Below are positions 35,601 through 43,870 of a stretch of 53,296 nucleotides of DNA, in pieces. A program made the position numbers and the translations under genes. The first letter of the stretch is position 1. Each line of letters opens with the position of its first letter. Source of the DNA: Anaerorudis cellulosivorans (GTDB lineage: Bacteria; Bacteroidota; Bacteroidia; Bacteroidales; Dysgonomonadaceae); the NCBI RefSeq assembly GCF_025943985.1, contig NZ_JAPCWE010000019.1, forward strand, positions 1 through 53,296, read 5' to 3'. Below the pieces are notes generated by a model. The model ran no database searches. It was not told where the DNA came from and was given only the letters and a program-made list of their open reading frames with translations.

Positions 35601-37038
35601 TTCCGAAACTAAAATCGGCAGTAAGATCCAATTTGTTTTGTTCGGAATCGGTAAAAACCTTTGCTTTCACCCTTTTATCGGTATACATTCCGTCGAACTG
35701 CACATCCTCATACCGATATTCTTTATACAAAAAAGATACAATGGCACTATCTGCAGCAACCATAATAGGGCTGCCTTCTTTTTTCTGTACCCGCGTGTTT
35801 GTTTTTAAGGAAACATGATTTATCCCTGGTTTTTCTCCAATAATATTAGCCAACAATATATTTTCTGTACTAACAGCTGTTTCAAACAAAAAATTCTTAA
35901 AATTTTTATCTCCGCCACCGACACCCGATAACGAGATGTTTCCCTGAGGTGTAAGAACAATCCCTTCATAATTGAATCTGCTCAATTTGCCTTTCGCCGT
36001 AAGGTGCATATCCATGTTTCCGGTTGCCCGTAATTGTTGCGGAGATACATACTGAGGCGATCCAATACGAATAAACGACTCAAGATCATCAGGAGAAAAT
36101 TTCAATTTCCGTATATCGATATCGATATCGGATGTGTTATATTTGCTATAATCGGCAATCGATGCACTTATATCAATTTGTGTTTCGTCACCGTAAGTCG
36201 TAATCAGTTTTTTTACATTTATGTATGGAAGCTGCCCTTCTGCTTCTGTCTCGAGAGTAAACGATTTGGTTAGATGCGACAATCGGGGTGTAAAAAAAGC
36301 AATGTCGTGCGGATCGATAAATTGGCTTTTTAGTTTAGCGGCAAATTTTTTCGCTTTGGTGTCATAGCCGGCTTCGGAAATTTCCAAATCCGAATTATTG
36401 ATAACAATAGCTATCCGATCGCTCCAAAATTCGCTGTTCTTGGAACGCACCTTCCCCTGAAAACGATTTACAGCCAATCCACAATGTTCCACAAATTGCA
36501 AGCTGCGTACATTCACCTCCAGTTTTTTTGCATCGATGGAAGGTGCGGCTATCCGCGCATTCAGATTTTTCACTCGGATATGATGGGTATTAAACTTACC
36601 CGGCGTCTGGGGAGCCGACAATATTTCATAGCTTAACGTACCGTTTTGCAGCCTTATATCTTGAAAATAAATACGGAAGGGATTCGGATTGGGTTCTTTG
36701 GGCTTATCGCTTTTAAAAGCATCAGGAAGAAACTGGAAGTTGTAAGGAGATGTAGGAGTTTCACGATATACCTTGGCGACAAAATTTTTCAGATCTACCG
36801 ATTGCATCCCTAACTCGTTATGCAACAAATCCAAAAAATTAGCCCTGACTGTCAAACTTTCGGCATACAATAAGGTGTCTTGTTTTTGGTCTTCCAAATA
36901 AATATCCGTCAACTCCACTCGGTTGAAAAGTTTGATACGTATTTTACCGATAGAAACTTTAGTCTTGATGATGGGTTGAAGTTTTCCTAATGCAAAATCG
37001 GCAGCTCCTTTCTGCACTGCCGGAATGCTGAAAGTCAA
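32668..37038 (-). CDS. tamB: TamB-family translocation/assembly protein
   Basis: A very large (about 1456 residues or more) beta-rich protein that spans the periplasm as a taco-like tube between the inner membrane and TamL. The C-terminal DUF490 region (about 1000-1440) ends in GEFEAEYDINNWLMIRAY. The first plausible start in the frame, TTG at 37038, lies in the middle of what looks like the N-terminal membrane helix; the frame is open up to 37125 and encodes KKIVKILAYIIAAIICLNIL upstream of it, but with no ATG, GTG or TTG. The true start is probably a rare codon near 37098-37110, or an indel hides it. Confidence 0.85.
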   Translation of the reverse strand: MTFSIPAVQKGAADFALGKLQPIIKTKVSIGKIRIKLFNRVELTDIYLEDQKQDTLLYAESLTVRANFLDLLHNELGMQSVDLKNFVAKVYRETPTSPYNFQFLPDAFKSDKPKEPNPNPFRIYFQDIRLQNGTLSYEILSAPQTPGKFNTHHIRVKNLNARIAAPSIDAKKLEVNVRSLQFVEHCGLAVNRFQGKVRSKNSEFWSDRIAIVINNSDLEISEAGYDTKAKKFAAKLKSQFIDPHDIAFFTPRLSHLTKSFTLETEAEGQLPYINVKKLITTYGDETQIDISASIADYSKYNTSDIDIDIRKLKFSPDDLESFIRIGSPQYVSPQQLRATGNMDMHLTAKGKLSRFNYEGIVLTPQGNISLSGVGGGDKNFKNFLFETAVSTENILLANIIGEKPGINHVSLKTNTRVQKKEGSPIMVAADSAIVSFLYKEYRYEDVQFDGMYTDKRVKAKVFTDSEQNKLDLTADFSFGNEKEISVAGTIGKLYLTPLFTRKSWENPYLSANIEGHLDGLTMDDLVGSVTIDNLSLYDDNFIYNPGSIYLQATDSSSTSGKEMRLISSFLEAEITGKYRFSTIGNEFMTALHHHLPSFIELPEKKDNIDSLGNSFRFHVSIKNTEDLCYALSLPFYNVEPASISGMVDMVKQNTFQLNAYLPRLMFGKNDIRESKIVLENTLSDGIDVNVNSYLVQNNGYINVRLDSKAALDSVMNRLFFDIRNNVTNANGEMQVAMNFLRQDEENFMANIRIFPTDILFNKQTINIHPATIIYAKDSIVVNDFALSQGGMLLMGIGGIASKNHEDSIRVFFHNTELANLLTAFNISNIKGLLNGEIILSQALQEPELFTKDFRIDNIQLHNDTIGTLWVDGAWDKLKTGLNLDAFLMNKEYKYLDVTGFIPTGKKDSMDVAIKINTFPLEWVQPFARSIFSELTGVINAEVKIRGKLSQPLTDGWLGISNGIMKVAYTNVTYSISDTIQVNRNNIGFDNLIVKDNNGHAAVLNLELTQSDFGSMSYRVKMKLNDFLLLNNESRTDMMVYGNLKLSGDISLIGGMQGIYGDVNLWNESRSRMTIELPQTASASEYRGIIYINTPQEVDSLSFLRRTGDEKQNVGQTSSGFPINISGNIELDPQLDIKVLINPTTGDAITISGNGKLNVMYLSNADPPIRIYGEYIAQDGKVHYNLQSLKSIDFNLRKGSTLTFLGDPLNIQFNVVAYNQVTANLGTLSESFAYNSNLPTTRVPVNAVLEIQGNLQKMNLRYDIELPEASSDVQQKVKSLISTEEAKIRQFAYLVTTGNFYPAENTADVAIGNTMFTSVAASALTSGLDALFASALSDNWSISTNLETNGTQFDNIRMGVDVSTRLLDDRLRITTNLSYGDVGTLAGQQTFIGEFEAEYDINNWLMIRAYNHANERYYKRAPFTQGVGIIITKEGKTFSDLFRFRFVRKDENDVGDK

Positions 37039-37185
37039 AAAAAGCAGGATATTCAGGCAAATAATCGCTGCAATGATGTAGGCAAGTATTTTAACAATCT
37101 TTTTAGCGATAGCGCTTTTACTGTTTTAAAAAAATCCCCTTTCCAATTTGCAAGTATACGAAAAAATCGGCCAATTCCTTTGTTC

Positions 37186-38436
37186 TTAACCGTTTTTTAG
37201 ATTGAAATCCGGAGAAAACAATAACGAACTATCGCCATAACTCAAAAAACGAAAATCGTGGGTTAAAGCATACTCGTAAATATTTCTCCAATCATTACCC
37301 ACGAAAGCTGCAATCAACAGCAAAAGTGTGCTCTGTGGTTGATGAAAATTGGTAATTAACCCATCAACAAAATGAAACTTGTAACCCGGAGCAATAATAA
37401 TCTGCGTTGATGAAATTAAATGATCTGCCTGTTGACGGTCAAGATAATCCAACAAATTTTCAAGCGCCTGCTTGGGAGACACCCTTTCGTTTTCCTCTTC
37501 ATACGGCTCCCATTGCAAAACGGCTAATTCATGTGGCTTCAAATCAGGATTGAATTGTAGTTTTCTGCCCATATAATATAAACTTTCCATCGTACGCATG
37601 GAAGTGGTGCCTACCACAATCAACGGGTTTACGTTTTCATACAAATCGGCAATTGTTTTGCGTGAAACCGAAATACATTCGGTATGCATTTCGTGGCTGC
37701 GTATGATTTGACTTTTCACCGGTTTGAAAGTTCCGGCACCCACATGCAGCGTAACCTCATCGGTCTGTATTCCTTTCCGATGTAAGGCATCCATCACCTC
37801 ATTGGTAAAATGGAGTCCCGCTGTAGGAGCGGCCACCGACCCTTCGATACGCGAATACACTGTCTGATATGTCTCATTGTCGTTCGTTTCTGCCGGCCGA
37901 TTTAAATAAGGGGGGATGGGTAATTTGCCTGCTATTTCGAGCAGTTCAGAAAAAGTAATGGAAGGATCATCCCACGAAAACTCGACCGTCACGTCGTTTT
38001 CGTTCACCTCTTTTTTTTGGGCACTCAATGTAATTATCCCTTTCTCATGAACAATCTTCAGCTGCAACGCACCATCTTTCCATCGTTTGGCATTGCCAAT
38101 CATGCAATGCCAAGAACAGTTTCCTCGCTGCTGAAAATTCAATGCATAATCTGAAGGCTCAGCCGGCGATAAACAAAATACTTCGATTTGGGCTCCCGTA
38201 TCTTTGCGAAAAAGCAAACGAGCATGAATCACCCGCGTATTGTTGAAAATCATGAGGCTGTTCGAAGGAATATATTCAGGCAACAACGAAAAAACCGAGG
38301 AAGAAATGTTACCGCCGGCATAAAGAAGAAGTTTAGAGCTATCCCTTTTTTCGAGCGGATATTTAGCTATTTTTTCATCAGGAAGAATATAATCGAAATC
38401 AGTAATTTGGAGTTGTTCTATCTCGATCTTTTTCAT
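37186..38436 (-). CDS. queA: tRNA preQ1(34) S-adenosylmethionine ribosyltransferase-isomerase
   Basis: An enzyme of queuosine synthesis that moves the ribosyl of SAM onto preQ1 in tRNA. ITDFDYILPDEKIAKYPLEKRDSSKLL, MIFNNTRVIHARL, VAAPTAGLHFT and HVGAGTFKPV are clear QueA motifs, and GTTSMRTMESL and TNFHQPQSTLL are near the end. At 416 residues it is longer than the enterobacterial protein, which is usual in Bacteroidota. It lies upstream of tamB on the same strand with 147 bases between. Confidence 0.94.
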   Translation of the reverse strand: MKKIEIEQLQITDFDYILPDEKIAKYPLEKRDSSKLLLYAGGNISSSVFSLLPEYIPSNSLMIFNNTRVIHARLLFRKDTGAQIEVFCLSPAEPSDYALNFQQRGNCSWHCMIGNAKRWKDGALQLKIVHEKGIITLSAQKKEVNENDVTVEFSWDDPSITFSELLEIAGKLPIPPYLNRPAETNDNETYQTVYSRIEGSVAAPTAGLHFTNEVMDALHRKGIQTDEVTLHVGAGTFKPVKSQIIRSHEMHTECISVSRKTIADLYENVNPLIVVGTTSMRTMESLYYMGRKLQFNPDLKPHELAVLQWEPYEEENERVSPKQALENLLDYLDRQQADHLISSTQIIIAPGYKFHFVDGLITNFHQPQSTLLLLIAAFVGNDWRNIYEYALTHDFRFLSYGDSSLLFSPDFNLKNG

Positions 38437-38597
38437 TTTTTAGCTTACTCATGTTGGAAATTTTTCAAATAATTGTCGCATTTATTCGGCAAAATTAGTC
38501 ATCTTTGCAATTACGACAAAAAATAAAAAGGGGACAAATCAAACCTTTTTTCGTTTTTTTCATCTGAATTAAAAGGTAATCATAATCGAAATAAACA

Positions 38598-39674
38598 ATG
38601 ACTAAACTGCAAGTTGGGGATACTATTCGTTTTTTGAACGCTGTAGGAGGCGGAAAAGTAAAAGGATTTTTGAATAAACAAGTGGCGATTGTGGAAGATG
38701 AACACGGTTTTGATATTCCTGTATTAATTTCTGAATGTGTGGTTATCGAATCTGCCAAGGAGGAAAAACTCGAAACCGGGGAAATTCCCAATGAAGTTGA
38801 AAATGAAAAAACCGGCATTGCTCCTATCTCAGAAATCAGAATAGAAGGCCATAAAGAAGGGGAAGAAACTCCTGAAGGAGAAAAAATTACCACTTGTCTT
38901 GCCTATCTGCCAATCGATAAAAAAAATCTATCGACAACCACCTATGAATGTTATTTTGTTAATGACAGCAATTACTATTTGTTTTTCACTTACCTCTGTC
39001 GCGAAAATGATGCCGCCTGGAAAACTCGATATAACGGAGTGATCGAACCGAATACAAAAATTTTTCTGGAAGAATTCGATAAGTCGCAACTCAACGAAAT
39101 GGAAAGGGTATGTGTGCAATTTATCGCTTTTAAAGCGAACAAACCTTTTGAATTAAAAAATCCCTGTTCGGTAGAATTACGTATAGATCCGGTGAAATTC
39201 TACAAATTACATGCCTTTCGCGAAAACGATTACTTCGACGAAGATGCCCTTGTGTATTACATCACCCGAAACGATTTACCCGAACGCCCGATGACTATTT
39301 CAACTGAAGAAGTTGAACACTTCTTGAAAGAAAAAGAACATACCGACAGAGAACCCCTCCGCGCGAAAAAAACCGCAAAAGAGGAAAAAGAAGACATCAT
39401 TGAAGTAGATCTACATATCGATCAATTGCTCGATTCGACGGCCGGAATGTCTAATGCCGAAATACTGGACTATCAATTGCAGAAATTCAACGAGGTTATG
39501 CAGGAAAACCTTCACCGCAAAAATCAACGAATAGTGTTCATCCATGGCAAAGGAGAGGGTATATTGAAAAGTGCCATCTTAAAAGAACTGAAGGCCAAAT
39601 ATAGAAAATGTTATGTACAGGATGCGTCGTTCCAGAAATACGGATACGGGGCCACAATGGTTATTATTAAATGA
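38598..39674 (+). CDS. DUF2027 / Smr domain protein
   Basis: A 358-residue protein. The first about 55 residues (MTKLQVGDTIRFLNAVGGGKVKGFLNKQVAIVEDEHGFDIPVL) form a small beta domain like a KOW/Tudor fold. A central DUF2027-type jelly-roll region spans about 95-235. A basic linker leads to a C-terminal Smr domain (about 275-358) with EVDLHIDQLL and FIHGKGEGIL. Smr domains cut or bind branched DNA or stalled-ribosome mRNA. Divergent from queA, with the 161-base intergenic region holding only a weak CATCTTTG -7-like site near 38500. Confidence 0.88.
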   Translation: MTKLQVGDTIRFLNAVGGGKVKGFLNKQVAIVEDEHGFDIPVLISECVVIESAKEEKLETGEIPNEVENEKTGIAPISEIRIEGHKEGEETPEGEKITTCLAYLPIDKKNLSTTTYECYFVNDSNYYLFFTYLCRENDAAWKTRYNGVIEPNTKIFLEEFDKSQLNEMERVCVQFIAFKANKPFELKNPCSVELRIDPVKFYKLHAFRENDYFDEDALVYYITRNDLPERPMTISTEEVEHFLKEKEHTDREPLRAKKTAKEEKEDIIEVDLHIDQLLDSTAGMSNAEILDYQLQKFNEVMQENLHRKNQRIVFIHGKGEGILKSAILKELKAKYRKCYVQDASFQKYGYGATMVIIK

Positions 39675-39712
39675 ATTCAACAACACGGAACTACAAAAAC
39701 AAACGAAAAGAA

Positions 39713-40312
39713 ATGAAAAAAACAATCGTATTTTTGTCGGCTTTAGGAGCCATATTATTTTTCTCGGGATGCAATATTTGGAACCAGATAACCGGAGCCT
39801 ACAATCTTTCGCAATGCGAATTTACTTACCATTCTGTCGATAACATCCAGTTGGCCGGAATAAACTTGGGAAACGGTTCAGGCATGTCGTTAGCCAATAT
39901 GGCTTCCATTGCCACCATTTTGGCGGGAGGAGGAAATCTGCAGACCATTCCGTTCAACATGGCACTAAAAATGAACGTAAAAAACCCCAACGAGGCCGCC
40001 GCCTTCCTTAATGCACTTGACTATACTATCGAAATCAACGATTTGGAATTCATAACGGGAAAAATGGACATTCCCATCCGCATAGAGCCCCAACAAACCA
40101 CTGTTTTACCGTTGAACATCAGTGTAGATCTGAAAAGTCTGATGAATCGATATTCCCAACAACGTGTGGCCAATGTATTGAATTCGTTTTTAGGCATCTC
40201 CCCCGACGAAACAAAAGTTGTTGTTAAACTATGGCCGAAAGTGATGGTTGGCAAAACACCCATCAAATCTCCTGCTGCCATCCCCGTCGTATTCACTTTC
40301 GGCGGGAAATAA
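39713..40312 (+). CDS. LEA-type lipoprotein
   Basis: A 199-residue lipoprotein with signal peptide MKKTIVFLSALGAILFFSGC and lipobox FSGC. The mature domain resembles the LEA14/WHy fold: NLSQCEFTYHSVDNIQLAGINLGNG early, MALKMNVKNPNEAAAFLNALDYTIEIND and a final strand IPVVFTFGGK. A longer frame begins at 39671 overlapping the DUF2027 stop, but ATG 39713 gives a canonical signal peptide. It is probably cotranscribed with DUF2027. Function unknown. Confidence 0.82.
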   Translation: MKKTIVFLSALGAILFFSGCNIWNQITGAYNLSQCEFTYHSVDNIQLAGINLGNGSGMSLANMASIATILAGGGNLQTIPFNMALKMNVKNPNEAAAFLNALDYTIEINDLEFITGKMDIPIRIEPQQTTVLPLNISVDLKSLMNRYSQQRVANVLNSFLGISPDETKVVVKLWPKVMVGKTPIKSPAAIPVVFTFGGK

Positions 40313-40324
40313 AAGCATCGTTGC

Positions 40325-42022
40325 TCACTTTTTACCCATCAAATCATTTATTGTTAACACTTGCCCTTTTTCTATCAGTAGTTCTCTTAACTTTTCATAT
40401 GACACATCCTGAACGGCTGTTTTTTCGTCTATCGACAAACAAGCCGCAGCTGCTGCCGATTGTCCCAATATCATAAAAACCGGTTCCATCCGTATGGAGC
40501 CGTAAGCAATGTGGCTGGCCGAAACACACACCGGTACAAGCAGATTGCTGCATTCCTCTTTTTTGGGGACCAATGATCCGTAAGCTATTTCATAGGGTTC
40601 CGGCAATTCCACACCTATATCGCCTTCGTTCTGTACATGCCCTTCCTCATCGACATAACGCTGCACATTGTGCGAATCGATCGTGTATGATCCCATTCCT
40701 ACCGACTCTGGCGTGGGTGTACGTTTCATTAACTCGTTTTCCGTCATTACAAATTCTCCTATCATCCGTCTGGCCTCACGAACATATAGCTGATGCGGCC
40801 AGTTGCCATTATCCGTAAACTCATCTTTCGCTAATCCCCATTGCTGCATGCGGTTCCTGATTTCTTGCGGCACTCGCGAATCGTTAGCTACAAACCAATA
40901 GAGACCTTTCTGATAAATCTCGTGTTCTTTAATGATCGCTTTCCGTCGCTCATAATCGGCTTCGGGATATTCGTAATTCATGCCGATATTGTCGCTGCTG
41001 AACGGACCGTGATTATTGGTGTCCGTCTTGCGATTCGGGATGGCATCGAATTTATCGAACCATTCCCGCCATCCTGAATCAAAAATTCGTACCAACAACT
41101 CGTACTGAATAGAATCGTATCCTTCAGGTTTGGGAAAAGGCCGGCGATTTTCTGGATGATCCGTCATGCACACCCTGAAACAGTATGCCTGCACACGGTG
41201 ATCCCCTTCTCCTTTTTTCCCCGGCGGATCAGGGCTGATGCGGGGCAACAACCCACTGGCCGGGTCATCGGGAATCCGATAAGGATCGATAGGTTCATCC
41301 AGCACATTAAAGTGGTGACGGTGGTGGTAAACACCGGTCTGAATCCCGTTCCACGTTTCACCGTAAACATCATTCCCTTCGCGACCCACATGATAGCTTA
41401 CTCCTGAAGTTGCCATCAAATCACCTTCATAAGTGGCATCGATGAACATTTTTCCTTCGAATGTTTTCCCTGAAAGCGTTGTAATGGAAACAATTTTTCC
41501 TTCCAACTTCCTTACTCCGTTTTCGCGGTCAAGAAATTCATCTCTAAAAACCGTAATATTGTTTTCAGTGATCAATTCTTCAAAAACACTTTCAGCCACA
41601 TGCGGCTCAAAAATCCACATCGTACGCTCCTGGCCGTCTATGGCAGGTGCACCTTGTCCTCTGTTTCCAAACTCTTCCTTTTTCATCCATTTCCATGCAG
41701 CATCTTTCTGATAATGCTCATAGATGCGATGATAAAAATTACGCGCCAGTCCGCCGATAGTCTCTTTCCTCCCCGTATCTGTCCATCCTAAACCTCCTGA
41801 GGAAAGACCACCCAAATGAATATCGGGAGAAACCATGATCACTGACTTCCCCGAATGTGTTGCCTCTACCGCTGCAATTACGGCTGCAGAAGTACCTCCG
41901 TAAATAATAACATCGGCCTTGTGTCTATGAGATTCCTTTTTTTGACATCCTTGAATCAAAAACGCTAAAAAGGAAAAAACAAAAAATACTCTCAGATATC
42001 GGAACACAAATCCTCTTTTCAT
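40325..42022 (-). CDS. FAD-dependent oxidoreductase, exported lipoprotein
   Basis: A 565-residue protein with a signal peptide ending in a lipobox (FLIQGCQKKE, Cys about 26), so it is outside the cytoplasm. After it, ADVIIYGGTSAAVIAAVEATHSGKSVIMVSPDIHLGGLSSGGLG is the FAD-binding Rossmann motif of the FAD_oxidored family, and the C-terminal SNLLVPVCVSASHIAYGSIRMEPVFMILGQSAAAAACLS closes the FAD site. Such proteins occur often in Bacteroidota polysaccharide loci; the substrate, probably a sugar or its derivative, is not known. It is the last gene of the carbohydrate cluster and converges with the LEA lipoprotein, 12 bases away. Confidence 0.82.
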   Translation of the reverse strand: MKRGFVFRYLRVFFVFSFLAFLIQGCQKKESHRHKADVIIYGGTSAAVIAAVEATHSGKSVIMVSPDIHLGGLSSGGLGWTDTGRKETIGGLARNFYHRIYEHYQKDAAWKWMKKEEFGNRGQGAPAIDGQERTMWIFEPHVAESVFEELITENNITVFRDEFLDRENGVRKLEGKIVSITTLSGKTFEGKMFIDATYEGDLMATSGVSYHVGREGNDVYGETWNGIQTGVYHHRHHFNVLDEPIDPYRIPDDPASGLLPRISPDPPGKKGEGDHRVQAYCFRVCMTDHPENRRPFPKPEGYDSIQYELLVRIFDSGWREWFDKFDAIPNRKTDTNNHGPFSSDNIGMNYEYPEADYERRKAIIKEHEIYQKGLYWFVANDSRVPQEIRNRMQQWGLAKDEFTDNGNWPHQLYVREARRMIGEFVMTENELMKRTPTPESVGMGSYTIDSHNVQRYVDEEGHVQNEGDIGVELPEPYEIAYGSLVPKKEECSNLLVPVCVSASHIAYGSIRMEPVFMILGQSAAAAACLSIDEKTAVQDVSYEKLRELLIEKGQVLTINDLMGKK

Positions 42023-42154
42023 GTGTTATTCCTCCCCTCCCTTCCCTTCCCTTTCCATTATTCAATTTTTTATTCATCCACAACAATTTTTTCTTTTGTG
42101 GCTAAAATTTTAACATCATATCTACAACAGGTACACATGGGAAAACTACGAGAC

Positions 42155-43714
42155 TCAAGCTTCTTCAATTACTTTCCAACCCATTGCATCCGCCATCTCA
42201 TAGACGGGTACCTTTAAATCACCATAGAAAGTAACCCGATGCCATCCCCATCTATCCCATTCCCTAAAAAGCTTTTCGATATCCCCCACAGGTTCGGCAC
42301 ACAATTTAGTGCGGCATGCCCTGTCATCTGGATCATTATCGACAGTTTTTGCCTGATGAAAAATGATTTCCTTCCGTCCATTGTCGATTTTCAAGGTGGT
42401 CGTCAGATACCCTGTCGGCAAAAGCGACCTCACGCATGCTCCCTGTCTGTCCTCGGAATGAGTCATGATATCATAGGGATTGGTCGCACCTCCTGTTCCA
42501 AACATCTTATTGGGTGCAACACAATGAGCATAGATGATTTGACGTTTCGAGGTGTCGATAACGGGATCGGAAATGTATCCCGGACGTCCTTGTGTCAGGA
42601 TGGTAAAGGCAAGCATGGTTGCCGTCGATGGAATATCACATTCACAGGCTCCAACCAACCCTTCGTTGTTTAACTCGTGAAATCCCATGCACGGATAGGC
42701 GTGAATATGATTGCCATAAAATCCTCCCAGACAGTTGATGGTAATGGCATTGGCATGATGCTTTTTCATGACAGATTTCATTCCGAGGTAAAATGACGCG
42801 GAATTTTGAAGCTCTTCAACCGATACATCGATCATCTTTCTGGCATTCTTTTGCCATTTCTCTGCCACAGCTTTCGCCTCATCCTTATCCGCATTTTCCC
42901 ATGCCCGATTAACTTCTGCAAACGTGAGGTATTCCAGCGGAATCCCCATAACCAGCTCTGCAACGCTCGCATTTTGATCACGAATAGCCAATATTTTCGA
43001 TTCCTTCATCCTACGCAAGCATTCATCGGCCGATAGTATTTTTAATCCGTCAGCTTTCCATGACAAGGCACCTGTCCCGGGAGTCGATCGCAAACGCTCT
43101 TTGGCTACCGCTTTGGCAAATTCATTGGCCGTCCCTCCGTTAGCCACCGACTCAAAGCATGAAACTGCTGCTAACAAATCTTCCATTCGCGAAGAAGAAA
43201 CAAAGCCAACATTAGGCTGATTATTCCGTAAAAACGCCGCCGTATACGTCAAAAATCCACCACTGCCTCCGTACTTGAAATCAACATACAGCACCGGCTT
43301 TTCGGATCCTGAGATGGTTTGAACTACCCTATTCCAGCAGTTCATCTGATATACGATATACCCTCCTATCCCTTTATCCTTATCTTCCGCAAGAATCTTT
43401 TCTGCGTCTTCCGGTCCTGTCGCCATAGTTGAAATAAATTCAAAGAAGGGAAATTTCTGCTTGAGAGTATTATCTATATTTTCCATTACCGGTTGGAAAT
43501 TAAACCCCATATTCGGCCAATCGGGCTGCGATTGAACCAGAGAATGCAAGGAATAAATGATCCTTATCTTCATTTTTTTCTTTTCCAGAGAGGAAAAAGA
43601 GCTCCTTCCGAAAGCAAGCGGCGAAACTGCCATACAGGCTCCGCAGGCCGCACACATAGAGATAAATCTTCTTCGTGAAAAATGCTTCTGATTTTCATTG
43701 ATATTTGCATTCAT
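42155..43714 (-). CDS. Tat-exported fucose-isomerase-like protein
   Basis: A 519-residue protein with a twin-arginine signal (SRRRFISMCAACGACMAVSPLAFG). The mature part resembles the L-fucose/L-arabinose isomerase fold: a Rossmann-like N-terminal region with GGYIVYQMNCWNRV, and a C-terminal domain with INCLGGFYGNHIHAYPCMGFHELNNEGLVGACECDIPSTATMLAF and WHRVTFYGD near the end, where true isomerases bind metal. Cytoplasmic isomerases do not carry Tat signals, so this paralogue probably works, folded and metal-loaded, in the periplasm. Substrate unknown. It lies 132 bases upstream of the FAD oxidoreductase gene. Confidence 0.68.
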   Translation of the reverse strand: MNANINENQKHFSRRRFISMCAACGACMAVSPLAFGRSSFSSLEKKKMKIRIIYSLHSLVQSQPDWPNMGFNFQPVMENIDNTLKQKFPFFEFISTMATGPEDAEKILAEDKDKGIGGYIVYQMNCWNRVVQTISGSEKPVLYVDFKYGGSGGFLTYTAAFLRNNQPNVGFVSSSRMEDLLAAVSCFESVANGGTANEFAKAVAKERLRSTPGTGALSWKADGLKILSADECLRRMKESKILAIRDQNASVAELVMGIPLEYLTFAEVNRAWENADKDEAKAVAEKWQKNARKMIDVSVEELQNSASFYLGMKSVMKKHHANAITINCLGGFYGNHIHAYPCMGFHELNNEGLVGACECDIPSTATMLAFTILTQGRPGYISDPVIDTSKRQIIYAHCVAPNKMFGTGGATNPYDIMTHSEDRQGACVRSLLPTGYLTTTLKIDNGRKEIIFHQAKTVDNDPDDRACRTKLCAEPVGDIEKLFREWDRWGWHRVTFYGDLKVPVYEMADAMGWKVIEEA

Positions 43715-43763
43715 AATATATTATTTTTTAAGTGTCAAGTTCTAACCTCTAAAGATAACATTT

Positions 43764-43870
43764 TACTTTAAAAAAACTTCAATAACGGGAATTTTCACAT
43801 TCGGTTTACCGACAGGAAGATGCAAAACCAAATCGTTCTCCCCGTTTTGAATGTCGCCACTTCGACTTCG
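43764..43870 (-). pseudogene. Remnant of a gene tail behind the epimerase stop
   Basis: Directly after the TAG of the epimerase gene the same frame continues for 34 codons to a TAA at 43764 and reads like protein: GDIQNGENDLVLHLPVGKPN, then VKIPVIEVFLK. The xNGENDLVLxLP pattern is typical of the last strands of a galactose-binding jelly roll in glycoside hydrolases or lyases. It has no start codon and no upstream domain, so it looks like the tail of a deleted gene. Confidence 0.5.
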
